A DNA stretch of 64,000 nt from Corticium candelabrum (Eukaryota; Porifera; Homoscleromorpha; Homosclerophorida; Plakinidae), in assembly GCF_963422355.1 (NCBI RefSeq), contig NC_085099.1:7387746-7451745 (forward strand). The letters are read 5' to 3'. Below, piece after piece: positions 11,001 to 21,178 of this stretch. The position numbers and the translations under genes are program-made. Position 1 is the stretch's first letter. The number at the start of each line of letters is the position of its first letter. The notes beneath the pieces are model-generated. The model had not been told where the DNA came from and made no database searches. It worked only from the letters and a program-made list of their open reading frames with translations.

Positions 11001-14000
11001 TGACTCATTACTGACAAGTAGACTGACAGAATGAGACATTTTGAAAATATGCTGAACTAATTCTATACCGTACTGACCAAAAATATTTGTTTACTGCAAT
11101 CAGCTTGTAACCGATGTCTTAAGACATTTCTGTGAGAAAATCCCTCCTGCCATCTTTTATCAATGTCTCAGCAGCAAAAGCAGGTGTTGCAACTATTGCT
11201 GGCGTAATGGACGACTTAAAGCATGATAACCAAGTCCGCATGCATGGAGAAATGTTCTATACATTGGTTGTGGAGAGCAACGGATTCTAGACACAACATG
11301 GCTTGGAAATTTTTCGATCATTGCTCAAAAGTAGTGTCAGCAAAACCGCCTAACCATGGTCTCACGCTATTTCTAAGCTACACGAAATGTTGTCAGTGAG
11401 CCAACGGTAATATAACAGCAGGATGATTTGAGACAAGAGTATTTTTGACATTGATTAGATTGGCAGACATGGCTATACACTTGGGCGGTATGTATAGCTA
11501 AAATTGCAATCAGCTCCAAAAATTCATTCATGATACGTAAAGATCCAACATGCTCTGTCCTCATATACATCTAGCTATCTAGTAAAATGCCTCTATTAAA
11601 TGATTCTTGGCTCATCTGAGCTACTTGCTATCAACAGTTTGTTCAAAATTACCCTTGACTTTATCTTTGAGAACTTGTAAACAAGTGTCTCCAAACAGTT
11701 TGAATTCTCCAGTACCAGTATTTCCTACTGCTTTCAAAACTATGGTTGCTGGGACTAAGTCACTGTGATTCAGTCTTCCGTGTTAGGACAGAGCAATTGC
11801 ATTATTGCAGCAACCTTGTTGTTGTAAACTATTGCAAGTGACCTTCCCGTAGGTGTGAAGTCTCGTGGAATCTGGAATCAACTCCTGCACTTTAGCAAAG
11901 AGCTGCAAATCTCCCGGAAACTCCTAGTTTTGAAGCAACTCAAATCCAAGTTCTAGACTATAGAAATGATAAAAAATTGTGGAATCCTGGAAGGGACAAT
12001 GGGAAGCAACTGTAGGTTCTATACAGAGCTCAACATAAGGCTCTGGTAAGTTTGTGCTCCTCGAGATCTCCAAACCTCACAGGAGAGCACATGCTCCAGA
12101 AGCATGAAAGATGGCTGCTACACAGCAAACCCTTGAAAACCTGTTTGGGCCCAAGCTGAGAGAAACTGAGGATTCACGAGAGCAAGATGTGACACCAAAC
12201 CCTCTACCAAATTTGTCCAGGACTCTGAAGCCAAGCCCACTCAGCCAGAAAGATCAAGTAAGAGAGTTTTTTCAATAATATGAAACATTTCAACAGACTT
12301 CAGATCTGAACTTGCCCATGACACGCTGTTGGCGCTGTTGTCAGTAAAAATCAATGAACAGCCTTCAGAAATGAACTACTGTACAGAGGTGTTGAAAGCC
12401 GCCAAGTCTGCAACTCATTTATATAGTTCTACACACAAATCCACCTAGATAATAAAAGAACAAGTCATTGCAGAGAAAAGTCTTTGAGTATCCAAGGATA
12501 AGGACTTGTCTCCCGGAACCTAAACCTTGGGGTTGACATGTATGATTCTTGCAATACCCCATGAGAGCTACGAAAATAATATTCTTATTTGATGTACATA
12601 CATGTACAACCCTCCATCTAGATTGAAAGGCAAACTGCTGTAACCCATTCATCAATTGGGTCATCATAATTTTTATAAACGACTTTTGATTTTCTCTGTT
12701 TCACTTTGTACTACTCTATGTCCCTAGCATTCATAACAGAACCTTTGAGCGTTGAGTGATTTTGTCTTTTGCAAGATAAATTCTTGCAATAGCTCCAAAT
12801 CTCCTGAAGAGTTCTTGAAGATCTGCTTCAGTTGTCTCATCTGACAGGTTAGTGACCCGTAACGTTGCCTGGTCATCTGCAACAGCATGTTCACAACATC
12901 AATATACTATACATGTATATCCAACCCTGTTATATTCCAAAAACCTCTTCTCATAGACATTGATTCTCCTCTTCGATCCCCACCTTCTTCTCTTCTACCT
13001 GGTGCAATGTATTTGCCAGAAGCTACAGCAACACCTTTCACTCTTGCTTCTGTTTGACCTCCTAATTAAGTTTAACACAACATCAAGAAACTCCACATGA
13101 TCTCGATCATTCAACATGTTCTTATTGACACACCCTTTGACTCTGACTCCACATCTTTTACTATAGGTCCGAGCATGTCTTTGTAAGGGCATTTCGTTGT
13201 CCAGTGATCACCTTTGCAAATGCGACACTGTACAATTTTTTGACCTTGCAATTTCTTCAAAGGATCGTCATCCTGTTCTAGAGTCTAGTAGTACAGAGAG
13301 TTCCAAAAAGTATTATGCATGATGTTGCCACCAAAAGAAAGTTGTTTGCTCTAGCCTCTTTATTTGTAGCAAGAGTAAGAAAGACATCATCAGCTACTTG
13401 AGTTGTAGCAAGATCTGGTCCTGACGGAAGATCCTGTGCTGCCTGTCCAAATTTTCGCCATGTCTGCAACATAAACAAAATACTCTAGTAACCACTGCAT
13501 GACTACATACAGAATCCAAGTTTTGTACATTGACTATATAATGTGCTTGATAACTCTGCAAGAACCATGCATACCTATAAGATGAAATATTGGCGAGGAA
13601 TATATTTTAGCAGATTTGCGGATTTTCAGCAAGTGCCAATAAAAATCCGCCATTAATTTGGCCACCGGGATATATTGACGTCATCACCTATGTGGATCAG
13701 ATATCTAGGCGCAATGTGGTGGTACGTACGTCATGTGGATGAGGCCACAAGATGGTAACCCTGCTTGCCGTCTGTTGTGCCTATACCCTGTCTAGCAGGG
13801 AGGTTAAACATGAGAATGAAGCTGTAAAGTTATCGATGAAGCAGGAGGAATCATGCGGGTTACATTCTTCGCGCTGACACAGCAATTCTTCATCACCATA
13901 CAGTAGTTGGAGACCAGTGAGTTAGAAAAGTGCAATGGCCATCAATGCAGCTGTCAATTGCAAACTCCTCCATGATGCAGCCACTTGACGAGGTGGGTGG

Positions 14001-15236
14001 GAATACCGTACATACATCAATCAGCAAACGATGTCCAACTGCCAAAATAAAATCTGCCAATATCATTTCTTCTGTCAATTTCCTAGCAAACTGTCAAATA
14101 AATTCCCGCCAATGTTTCATCTTATATGATGGTAGTAGGTACACGATTTCAAGTTTGTGTGGGTGTGTCTGTGTGTGGGTGGTGAATCGTGAGCGGGCAC
14201 CTTTAAACAAACAAATAAATACAACCATGAGCAATGCAAGCCAACTCCATTTCACGTCTCAATTACTGAATGCTTTCTACACCTTACTAATTACAGATGT
14301 CATTGCACAACAACAAATGCAAGTTGCCATGATGAAACGCATGCAGTCAGAAACTACAGTTCTGTTGCTATCTAGTGCCATGCCAAAAGCAAGCAAGCAA
14401 GCTCATGTTCTAATAAAAGAGTTGTAAAATCCACCAAGTCTGGAGAAGACTAAGCAATTTGCCATTCATACATTGACAATCTGTCAATTATCTATAAGTA
14501 AATGATTTTAACACAGTGACCACATTGCCAAAGTCTGGATATCTTAAAATAACAGACCAAGCAACAAATAGATGCTCAAAGAAGTTTCTGTTAATTCAAC
14601 GTTGACATCACAAGACACCCACTTTATCCTGAAAAACTCAAGTCAACATAGGCAGAATAAAAGAGAAACGCACAAAACTTCTTGTCAATATGCTTCAAGC
14701 AATAAGAAAGCAATTTGCAGTAACTATCTCAATGATTCCATACACTCCTAGAAGAAGTCCTATCAATAACTGCTTTAGATAAAGTAAACCAGATCCCTTT
14801 GACTTATGTGAAATCCAATGTGTCTTAAATTGTTTATGATGAGAAGAATCTGGTGTCCATCAAAATCAAACATGAGAGCAGAAGCATTAGTGCTCTTGCT
14901 ACAGGAAGAACTGGCCAGCTTGATCCATTAGCAACAAATCTTTGGCGGATATGTGTCGTCATAATTAGTTCATGGTTGCATACGTACCAAGTTGAATTAT
15001 TACTTATGGTATGTACCCAGCTCATTGTCTCCTAAGTTAAGCATAAAGATAGGTGTAGACCACATGGTCATGACCTTTTCTCTAAAACAGTGTCACCTAC
15101 TAGTTTCAATGCATTTAGATCACTTATTTATTGTATATTTTGAGACAGAGTGTTAAAAGTACTGCAGTTGTCTCACCTTTCTTTGTGCTATTTTCTTGGA
15201 CAGCTGGCGTTTTTCAATCCTGTATGTTCTCGTAAT
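8038..15236 (-). CDS. EIF3G: Translation initiation factor eIF3 subunit G (5' exon(s) not found)
   Basis: eIF3g is an RNA-binding subunit of the eIF3 complex, which loads the 40S ribosome in the cytoplasm. I reconstruct seven exons on the minus strand with matching phases: 15177-15236, 13332-13463, 13134-13284, 12945-13061, 12743-12876, 8118-8224 and 8038-8053 (stop TGA at 8038). In order they give TYRIEKRQ, KFGQ...ATTQVADDV, the zinc knuckle CRICKGDHWTTKC, KYIAPGRREEGGDRRGES, the first RRM half (RVTNLSDETTEADLQELF, RIYLAKD) and the second RRM half (GFAFVNYHHKEDAARAI, GYGYDHLILSVEWARPSPN). All are diagnostic of eIF3g. The RRM is split between RNP2 and RNP1 by an intron of about 4.5 kb, while another intron is only 47 bp. 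The N-terminal acidic exon(s) upstream of 15236 could not be located. Confidence 0.96.
8225..12742 (-). other. EIF3G: Large EIF3G intron inside the RRM
   Basis: This 4.5-kb intron runs from donor AAAG|gttctg at 12742 to acceptor ctgaag| at 8225. It holds small palindromes (around 9956-9978) and a pogo-like scrap near 10198-10312. That scrap's right end reads TCGGATAATCGAGGGTCTAC, with a decayed mirror end at ~10198. No coding exon is supported inside. Confidence 0.7.
10198..10312. mobile_element. Decayed pogo/Tigger-like terminal-repeat scrap
   Basis: The right terminus (GGATAATCGAGGGTCTACTG followed by TA) resembles pogo/Tigger-type ends. The left side (CGGTAGAAACTC...CAATTATCC) looks like its degraded mirror. 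It is only about 110 bp long and non-coding, so the assignment rests on terminal resemblance. Confidence 0.35.
13578..14124. mobile_element. 547-bp TA-flanked inverted-repeat element (mariner-like MITE)
   Basis: The left end TAAGATGAAATATTGGCG mirrors the right end CGCCAATGTTTCATCTTA, and TA flanks both sides (13576-13577 and 14125-14126). The inside has no transposase and includes the CRE-like word TGACGTCA near 13676. It sits in the EIF3G intron between 13464 and 15176. A TA duplication is the Tc1/mariner hallmark, but the superfamily is an inference. Confidence 0.6.
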
Positions 15237-15266
15237 CTAAAACAAATGCAAAATGGATCATCACTA

Positions 15267-15802
15267 CAGTTGAACCTCGCTAATCCAAATCCTCGCTAAT
15301 CCAAATTACCTTTGGCAGATCCTATGGGCAGCCTGATCCGGGTTGCAGTTATCTGGGTGCATTTCTTTATTCTCTACCTAATCCGGTTAAGCTCACCCAA
15401 ACTCCACTAACCAATCCAGTGGGACGGTGGATTAGTTTGTGGAGTTTGGGTGAGCTCAACCCGATTAGATGGTGGAGATAAAGTAACCAGACAGAGGTTC
15501 ACAACCTCAACCAGATTAGGTTGTGATGAATAAAAAATGCGCCCCTAGTCTTCAGCAAATGCGCATATCTGACTATTTTAAATCTTGACTGCCAGAAGTA
15601 CATATAGTCGTTGTAGCGGTGTCCTTTATCACAAACATGACATACGTGTAGAGATACGTAGATGTGCCAGTGATCTGGGCGTCCGAGGCAAGGTCTGGAC
15701 CTCCCAGGCTACATGTTCCCACGCATTTTTAGTAATCTGAACCACTTCACTAATCTGACCAGGGCTTGGGACGGGGCTGTTTGGAATAGCGAGGTTCTAT
15801 TG
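15267..15802. mobile_element. Pogo/Tigger-like non-autonomous element, copy 1
   Basis: The left end CAGTTGAACCTCGCTAATCC and the right end GCGAGGTTCTATTG are flanked by TA (15265-15266 and 15803-15804). A second copy in opposite orientation lies at 30824-31172 and shares the internal block around GTCCGAGGCAAGGTCTGGAC. An internal foldback (about 15372-15480) built on CTAATCC...GGTTAAGCTCACCC looks like a nested smaller element. Nothing is coded. Confidence 0.65.
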
Positions 15803-16967
15803 TACTCTCAAAGAATGCATCAATACAATTGTGCAAACTTCAAGATTGTGTGCTAATAAATATCTAAGTAGGTCAGACTACAGCTAAGTATACACAATTG
15901 AGAGATTACTGTATTACCACTAATTCATTTCAAACAATAATAATTTTGAACTAGACAAATTCTTTTTAATTTTTGATCACTACTGTCTCTAAGCAATCTT
16001 TACTGTTTATTGGGTTTTCCAAATTTAATTACCGATTTCTGTCATCTCCAAAAGAGCACAATCCAAGATGATAATGAACCAGCACTGTCTTTGTTACCAT
16101 TAAAAATACAAGTATGTACACTAGAGTGCATTACATCTCTTATTCCCTGCCAATATCTCTACTGTCTAGATCACTCTCACTGTCTTCACTGTGGCCCATG
16201 ATGATCGGTTATCTTCCAATAGTCACCACGTTTAGCACGTGCACAGTGCAAAAGCATCTGAATAATACCTTCCCCAAGACTGTGTATAAAATAATTTCAT
16301 TTCAAACTCTTTAATTTCAAGGTAAAAATGTTAACAAGAACATAACGATAACCCCAAATTCATTTATATATAATACGAAACTTTTCAACTACATACATGT
16401 CACATTATGTGCTTATCACGACAAATATGTTTCTGCATGGAGCTTCTATCTCACTCAACAAACAGATTACAAAATGCATTGTTTCCAAGAACTTTCACAC
16501 CTACTTGCCATTCCCTAACCATGAACTATGCAGTAAACGCAGTAAATACCATTAGGTAATTCTTGGTGCAGTATCATACAAAATCTCCTAATTCACTGCC
16601 AGAAAAATGACGTGGCATTTTCGTAAAAGTAAATAGGTTTTGTTTGAAATGATGGTTCTATTCTTTGAAAAGTTGCACTTTGCTGCAAAATTTATGAGTT
16701 TGCAACTGTACTTTCTACAAAAAATACAACAACATTTGAGAAAGTTTAGCAACATTGCAGACAAACAACTGTTTGCTATAAACAAGATCACTACACTTTG
16801 ACAAAGCAACTTTCATACTGACTGTTATGTCTCCACACTGAAGATTAAGTGCCAAAGAAAGTAACATGCATTTGCCTGCAAGTATAGTGTTGGTAGAGGT
16901 GATGGGGTAGTGGGTAGTGGTACTTCCGGGTGAAATTGGGTCTGGTACCAGCCTTTGATGTCGCTGT
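15803..16967. other. Unassigned sequence upstream of known EIF3G exons
   Basis: The missing first exon(s) of EIF3G should lie here or further right. A minus-strand stretch around 16150-16200 codes a short acidic, serine-rich run (SEDSESDLDS), but it ends in a stop without a convincing donor. I do not call it an exon. Confidence 0.4.
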
Positions 16968-17744
16968 GTTGCCACATAGCCAGAAATCGGCTATCTAAAG
17001 ACCTGATTTGGTTTCTTGAATGTTTCACTAAAGATCAGATTGGTACGCAAGCAGTGCAATCCTATCTCAACTAGCTTCTCTTGTTTCGTAGAGAACAACT
17101 CTAGACTACAGCTAGAGTCGTTACTGTTTGTGAAACCTGTATGTCTACAGCAGCAATTAAACACGACCACGAAAATATTTCAACAGACTTCGATCTCATG
17201 CAGTCTGTTATGATCGACATCGTGCGTTATGCACTTGTGTCACAACGGAGACTGAGTGCGAACGTACTGGATGGATGCAAAAGTACTCAACGTAAAGCAA
17301 TGCACAAAACAAACGAGATGAAACCCAAACACAGAAAGATGACAAATCTTGTTTCGATGACATCAGCTCCAAGCCCTTCCAGATATATTGCTCACTCTAG
17401 ACTATCTGTGGTCAGCTTGGACGTCAAACAGTAAACAGCATTGAGTACGTTCACATCCATCGAGTATGTTTGCATTCAGTCTCCGTTCACGGTTGTGACA
17501 CGAGCGCACAACGCTACACGTATGACATCGATCATGACTGCATGAGATCAAAAGCCTGTCGACGGCAACGTTCCCGGCCGCATTTAAGTGCTGCTGTTAA
17601 CATGCAGATTTCACAAACAGCAACGACTCTAGCTGTAGTCTTTGAGGTGTTCTCTATAAAACAAGAGAAGCTACTTAAGATAGGATTACACTGTGTGCAT
17701 ACCAATCTGGTCTTTAGATGGCCGATTTCTGGCTATGCGGCAAC
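16968..17744. repeat. 777-bp foldback (long imperfect hairpin)
   Basis: The two halves are imperfect reverse complements. GTTGCCACATAGCCAGAAAT at the left end pairs with the mirror ending GGCTATGCGGCAAC at 17744. Deeper matches include the GATTGGTACGCAAGCAGTGC region, the AGACTACAGCTAGAGTC region and the block near 17190-17270 against 17450-17550. A loop of about 150 bp remains near 17290-17430. It codes nothing recognisable. Such foldbacks are usually non-autonomous DNA transposons. No clear target duplication was found. Confidence 0.6.
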
Positions 17745-18572
17745 AGGTCTGGCTACGTGAGTATAGGGTCTGGCTATGCAAGACTAATTCAAGGTATTGT
17801 CAGCTACCGTCGTCTCTAAATTCATTTGTTCACAAACGATGGTGATGCTCAGAACGAGCATGATCATTCAAGTGAGCTACCACTTTCTACAAGACCCATT
17901 CGTTTGAGTACAGTACGAGGGCAGATACACATGTGGATGCAGTTTTGACATCTAGAACAGGCACTTTGCGATCATAGTTGTCTATTTTGGGCATATAATA
18001 GGTATACATGCAATACTAGAGCAATTTCAAGACTCATCTCTTTCCAGCTACTTGCCTCGTTTGACATGGGAGACGAATGAAAGACTATTCATACTAAGGG
18101 AACAGTTGCTGGACGTCTGCCATCAACGTTGACATAATCCATCGCATTATACTCAAATCAGGCACAACAGGTTCTGACATTAGATAACACAACCCACCCT
18201 CTTCTTCAACTTCTCAACGTGGTAAGCTGCCAATCTGTTTTGTTCACGCAGTGCGTAGAAGAAACATGTACCTGTTATTTAAAGGTGCAAACAGTAAGCC
18301 GTAGCACCGTTCAAAGCAAAAACCGACCGCTGTCTGATAATTAGTAGGTGTGTCTGATATATGAGAACAGCAGTGGAAGTTGTAAATTGTCGACGTGAAT
18401 GGCAAGACGGCAAGCGATCAAGCCCAATCTAACATGTCTTTTTCTCTGTAACTATTCTCTATATTTATGCCTTTAGATGAAAGAAATTCTCGTTTGCTAT
18501 CCGTATGAAAGTGTCCAATATTAGGTTGTTGACTCTACTGTTCTCAAGCTCAACCAGTGTACATGGTCACAT
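17745..18572. other. Unassigned stretch
   Basis: I see no gene, domain or repeat structure that I can support between the two foldback elements. Confidence 0.4.
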
Positions 18573-18576
18573 TTAA

Positions 18577-19550
18577 AGGGAAAGTCCAACAAAAATGAAC
18601 TTAACTTGTATGAGTAGATCTTACGAAGACAAATCAATCGATATAAGTTACTCCGTTATCTTCGTCTTTCTATACGAGAACAAGTAATGTTACTGTGATG
18701 TGCAACACCCATGCACCCGCTCCCCGCTTCCTGGTCGATTAAGCTCCGCCCACTGCAAACAAATCAATGCATTTACGGGTGACTGCTACGAATATATCAA
18801 GAATGCCGAATGTGAATGCGAAGATATTATGAAGATCTGCCTTCTTGCCATCAATGGTTCCTCTCTAAAGTAAAATGGTGTCAGTACAGCTGTTTTCCTG
18901 CCATACTTTCAAGCAGAATTCCTCAATACCATGGCCTACCTAGAGAACGCACTTGTGCTTGAGTATTTGTTTATCCTTGTTCTTTTAATATCCGAAGAGA
19001 AACGTTCAGCGCGCCGTCTGGTGTGTGCTACAGAGGACGTTCCTATTTTCACATCCGATCTGCTCACTTTCTTTAGCCGCTGATTGGGAGAAGGTTACAA
19101 TCCCAAATGTAAAAATAGGATCATCCTCTGTTGCACACGCCAGACGGCGCGCTGAACGTTCTCTTCAAATATTAAAAGAACAAGGACAAACAAATACTTA
19201 AGCACAAGCACGTTCTCTAGGTAAGCCGTGGTATTGAGAAATTCTGCTTCAAAGTCTGGTGGGAAAACAGCTCTACCAACACCATTTTACTCTAGAGAGG
19301 AGCCACTGACGGCAAGAAGGCAGATCTTCATAATATCTTCACATTCACATTCAGCATTCTCAATTTGTTTGCAGTGGGCGGAGCTTAATCCACTAGGAAG
19401 CGTGGAGCAGGTGCATGGGCGTAGCACATCACAGAAACATTGCTTGTTCTCGTATACAAAAGCGAAGATAACGGAGTAACTTATACCGATCGATTTGTCT
19501 TGGTAAGATCCACTCATACAAGTTAAGTTCATTTTTGTTGGACTTCCCCT
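18577..19550. mobile_element. 974-bp TTAA-flanked foldback (Kolobok-like MITE)
   Basis: Both ends read AGGG(A/G)AAGTCCAACAAAAA into the element and are flanked by TTAA (18573-18576 and 19551-19554). The arms, about 450 bp each, are imperfect reverse complements over nearly the whole length, meeting near 19060-19100. Shared landmarks are the TTAACTTGTATGAGT block, the GGGCGGAGCTTAAT block and the CAGCGCGCCGTCTGG block. There is no coding capacity. The TTAA duplication and purine-purine terminus match the Kolobok element next door, so a Kolobok MITE is likelier than piggyBac. Confidence 0.65.
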
Positions 19551-19663
19551 TTAAGACACTCTAAGCACCACTTCTAGACCATGTTTCCACTAGCATTTAA
19601 ACGAATGGTTTAAGCTAAACTGGCGTGCATTTCTTTAATCTCCACCAGCTAATCCAGTTTTAA

Positions 19664-21178
19664 AGGGTAACTGCAACGCAAAAATAGAAAATTCTTTTAT
19701 GTTGGACATTGATAATTTTAGTTGCATACATGACAGAAAAAATAGTTTTAGATTTTTAAGTTAGGTATTCGCTGAGATATAGCAGGTCAAAGTTGCTTCC
19801 GGTTCTTCAAGTTCCGGTAACACATTTTAACGGGCGTGGTGTAGTGTGACATCACAAAGGGGAAACTCCACGCTAGTGTGTATTGTAAAAAAGGAATCTG
19901 TGGCAAAAGAATGGTTTGGTGTTGTGTGGCTGCAGGATGCACCAATTCGCGCAAGTCATACACAAGCGTGTTTCAATTTCCAAAGATCCCCAAGCTAAGA
20001 AAGAATGGGAATCACAAATAGAGAGGACAATTGCAGAAACGTTTGTGTCGTCCAGGCGACTACAACTGAGTAAAACGCGTCCTACTGAGTGGACGAGAGT
20101 CTGTAGTAGCTACTCTTAGCCTGATTGCTTCGAGATACATACAGCCAGGCCTATTCAAGAGCTTGGTCTGGGTTGTAGAAGAGCGAAATTAAGGCCACCG
20201 TTTTCCAACTACTTGCCTCCACACTTCAAGATCGCAGCACTCTAAAACCTTCGCAAAAAAGGAGAGCCGTATCTGAGAAGCGGGAGGGTAAGGAAGACTC
20301 TCGTGCAGGACTAAAAGTACTGCAGATGGCTAGGAGAGGTCAGACTCTTGATGACTATATATAGACTCGCATGTATAGGTGCATGTGTGTAGTGAGTGCA
20401 GTCGTATGCATTACAGTATACTGTACAGTGATATCAAACCTTGTGTCAACGTGAATTCAACGTACGAACTTCAACTCATTTCGTTCTCTTTCTCACAGCA
20501 ATAGAGTTTTGCATGAACTCACCAGTGCACTGTGCCACTATTGTCACTAGTATTCGACATTGTTATCACTTCATTATTTGAGAAAACCTCAAATACATTT
20601 TGACAGCACACACACTCCCCACGAGTATGTATCCATCATCTCACAACAACCGCAGCTGCACCTGTAATGGTTGTTTACTTACCCGGATGTGCATTGATTA
20701 CGTTTGCTACTCCTACTTACAATGGTGACAGGCTATTGGGTAGCCTGTCCTCTTCCTGGTCCACTTCCAAGGCAACAGGCAATCTCAAAGCTGCAGAGAC
20801 ACTGTCGCTGAACTCGAACCTGTGTGGTCTAGTCACTAGAATGGCTCCCAGCAGATTTTCTTCATCCTGCGATTCATGCAATGAGGGAACGTTAGCATCA
20901 CGTAAAAACCTCCAGAGGGCTCTTCAGAAGAATAACTGTTGCTGCCGTTGCCTCTTCTCTGGTAACGTTGCTTTGGATATAAAGATGTAGTCATCTTTAC
21001 AGGCCGCTGACTATACAGACGCACACACGTCTCCCCTCTGTGACGTGTACACTACACTATGCCCCTTATAACGTGTTACCAGAACTTAAATCCAAAACTA
21101 TTTTTCCCCGTCATGTATGCAACTAGAACTAACAATTTCCAACATAAAAGATTTTTGATTTTGCGTTGCAGTTACCTT
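19664..21178 (+). mobile_element. Kolobok-like DNA transposon remnant (THAP domain, TTAA TSD)
   Basis: This 1515-bp element has terminal inverted repeats of about 100 bp (AGGGTAACTGCAACGC at left, near-identical mirror at right) and TTAA on both sides (19660-19663, 21179-21182). It contains a broken THAP-domain frame at its left. The Kolobok superfamily is defined by TTAA duplications and a THAP-containing transposase, and both are seen here. Most of the transposase is missing. It is inserted in a smaller repeat whose uninterrupted relative at about 23893-24066 has TTGA at the equivalent site. Confidence 0.7.
19911..20230 (+). pseudogene. THAP zinc-finger fragment (decayed transposase N-terminus)
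   Basis: From the ATG at 19911 the frame begins with the THAP pattern (CCVAAGCTNSRK, then FQFPK). It then shifts frame near 19985, where the continuation includes KEWESQIERT and TEWTRVCSS, which match the W and VCS positions of THAP. A stop follows at about 20117. Downstream shadows (PDCFEIH, ELGLGCRR) fit the end of a THAP domain and its linker. The final HF of the family is replaced. The rest of a Kolobok or P-like transposase is absent, so this is a relic. Confidence 0.7.

Noticed and set aside
16825-17028. Minus-strand frame as the missing EIF3G first exon
   Set aside because: It overlaps the foldback element and lacks the acidic, tryptophan-containing start expected for eIF3g.
18577-19550. 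piggyBac assignment from TTAA flanks
   Set aside because: The ends start AGGG rather than the CCY typical of piggyBac, and the neighbouring TTAA element carries a THAP domain, which favours Kolobok.
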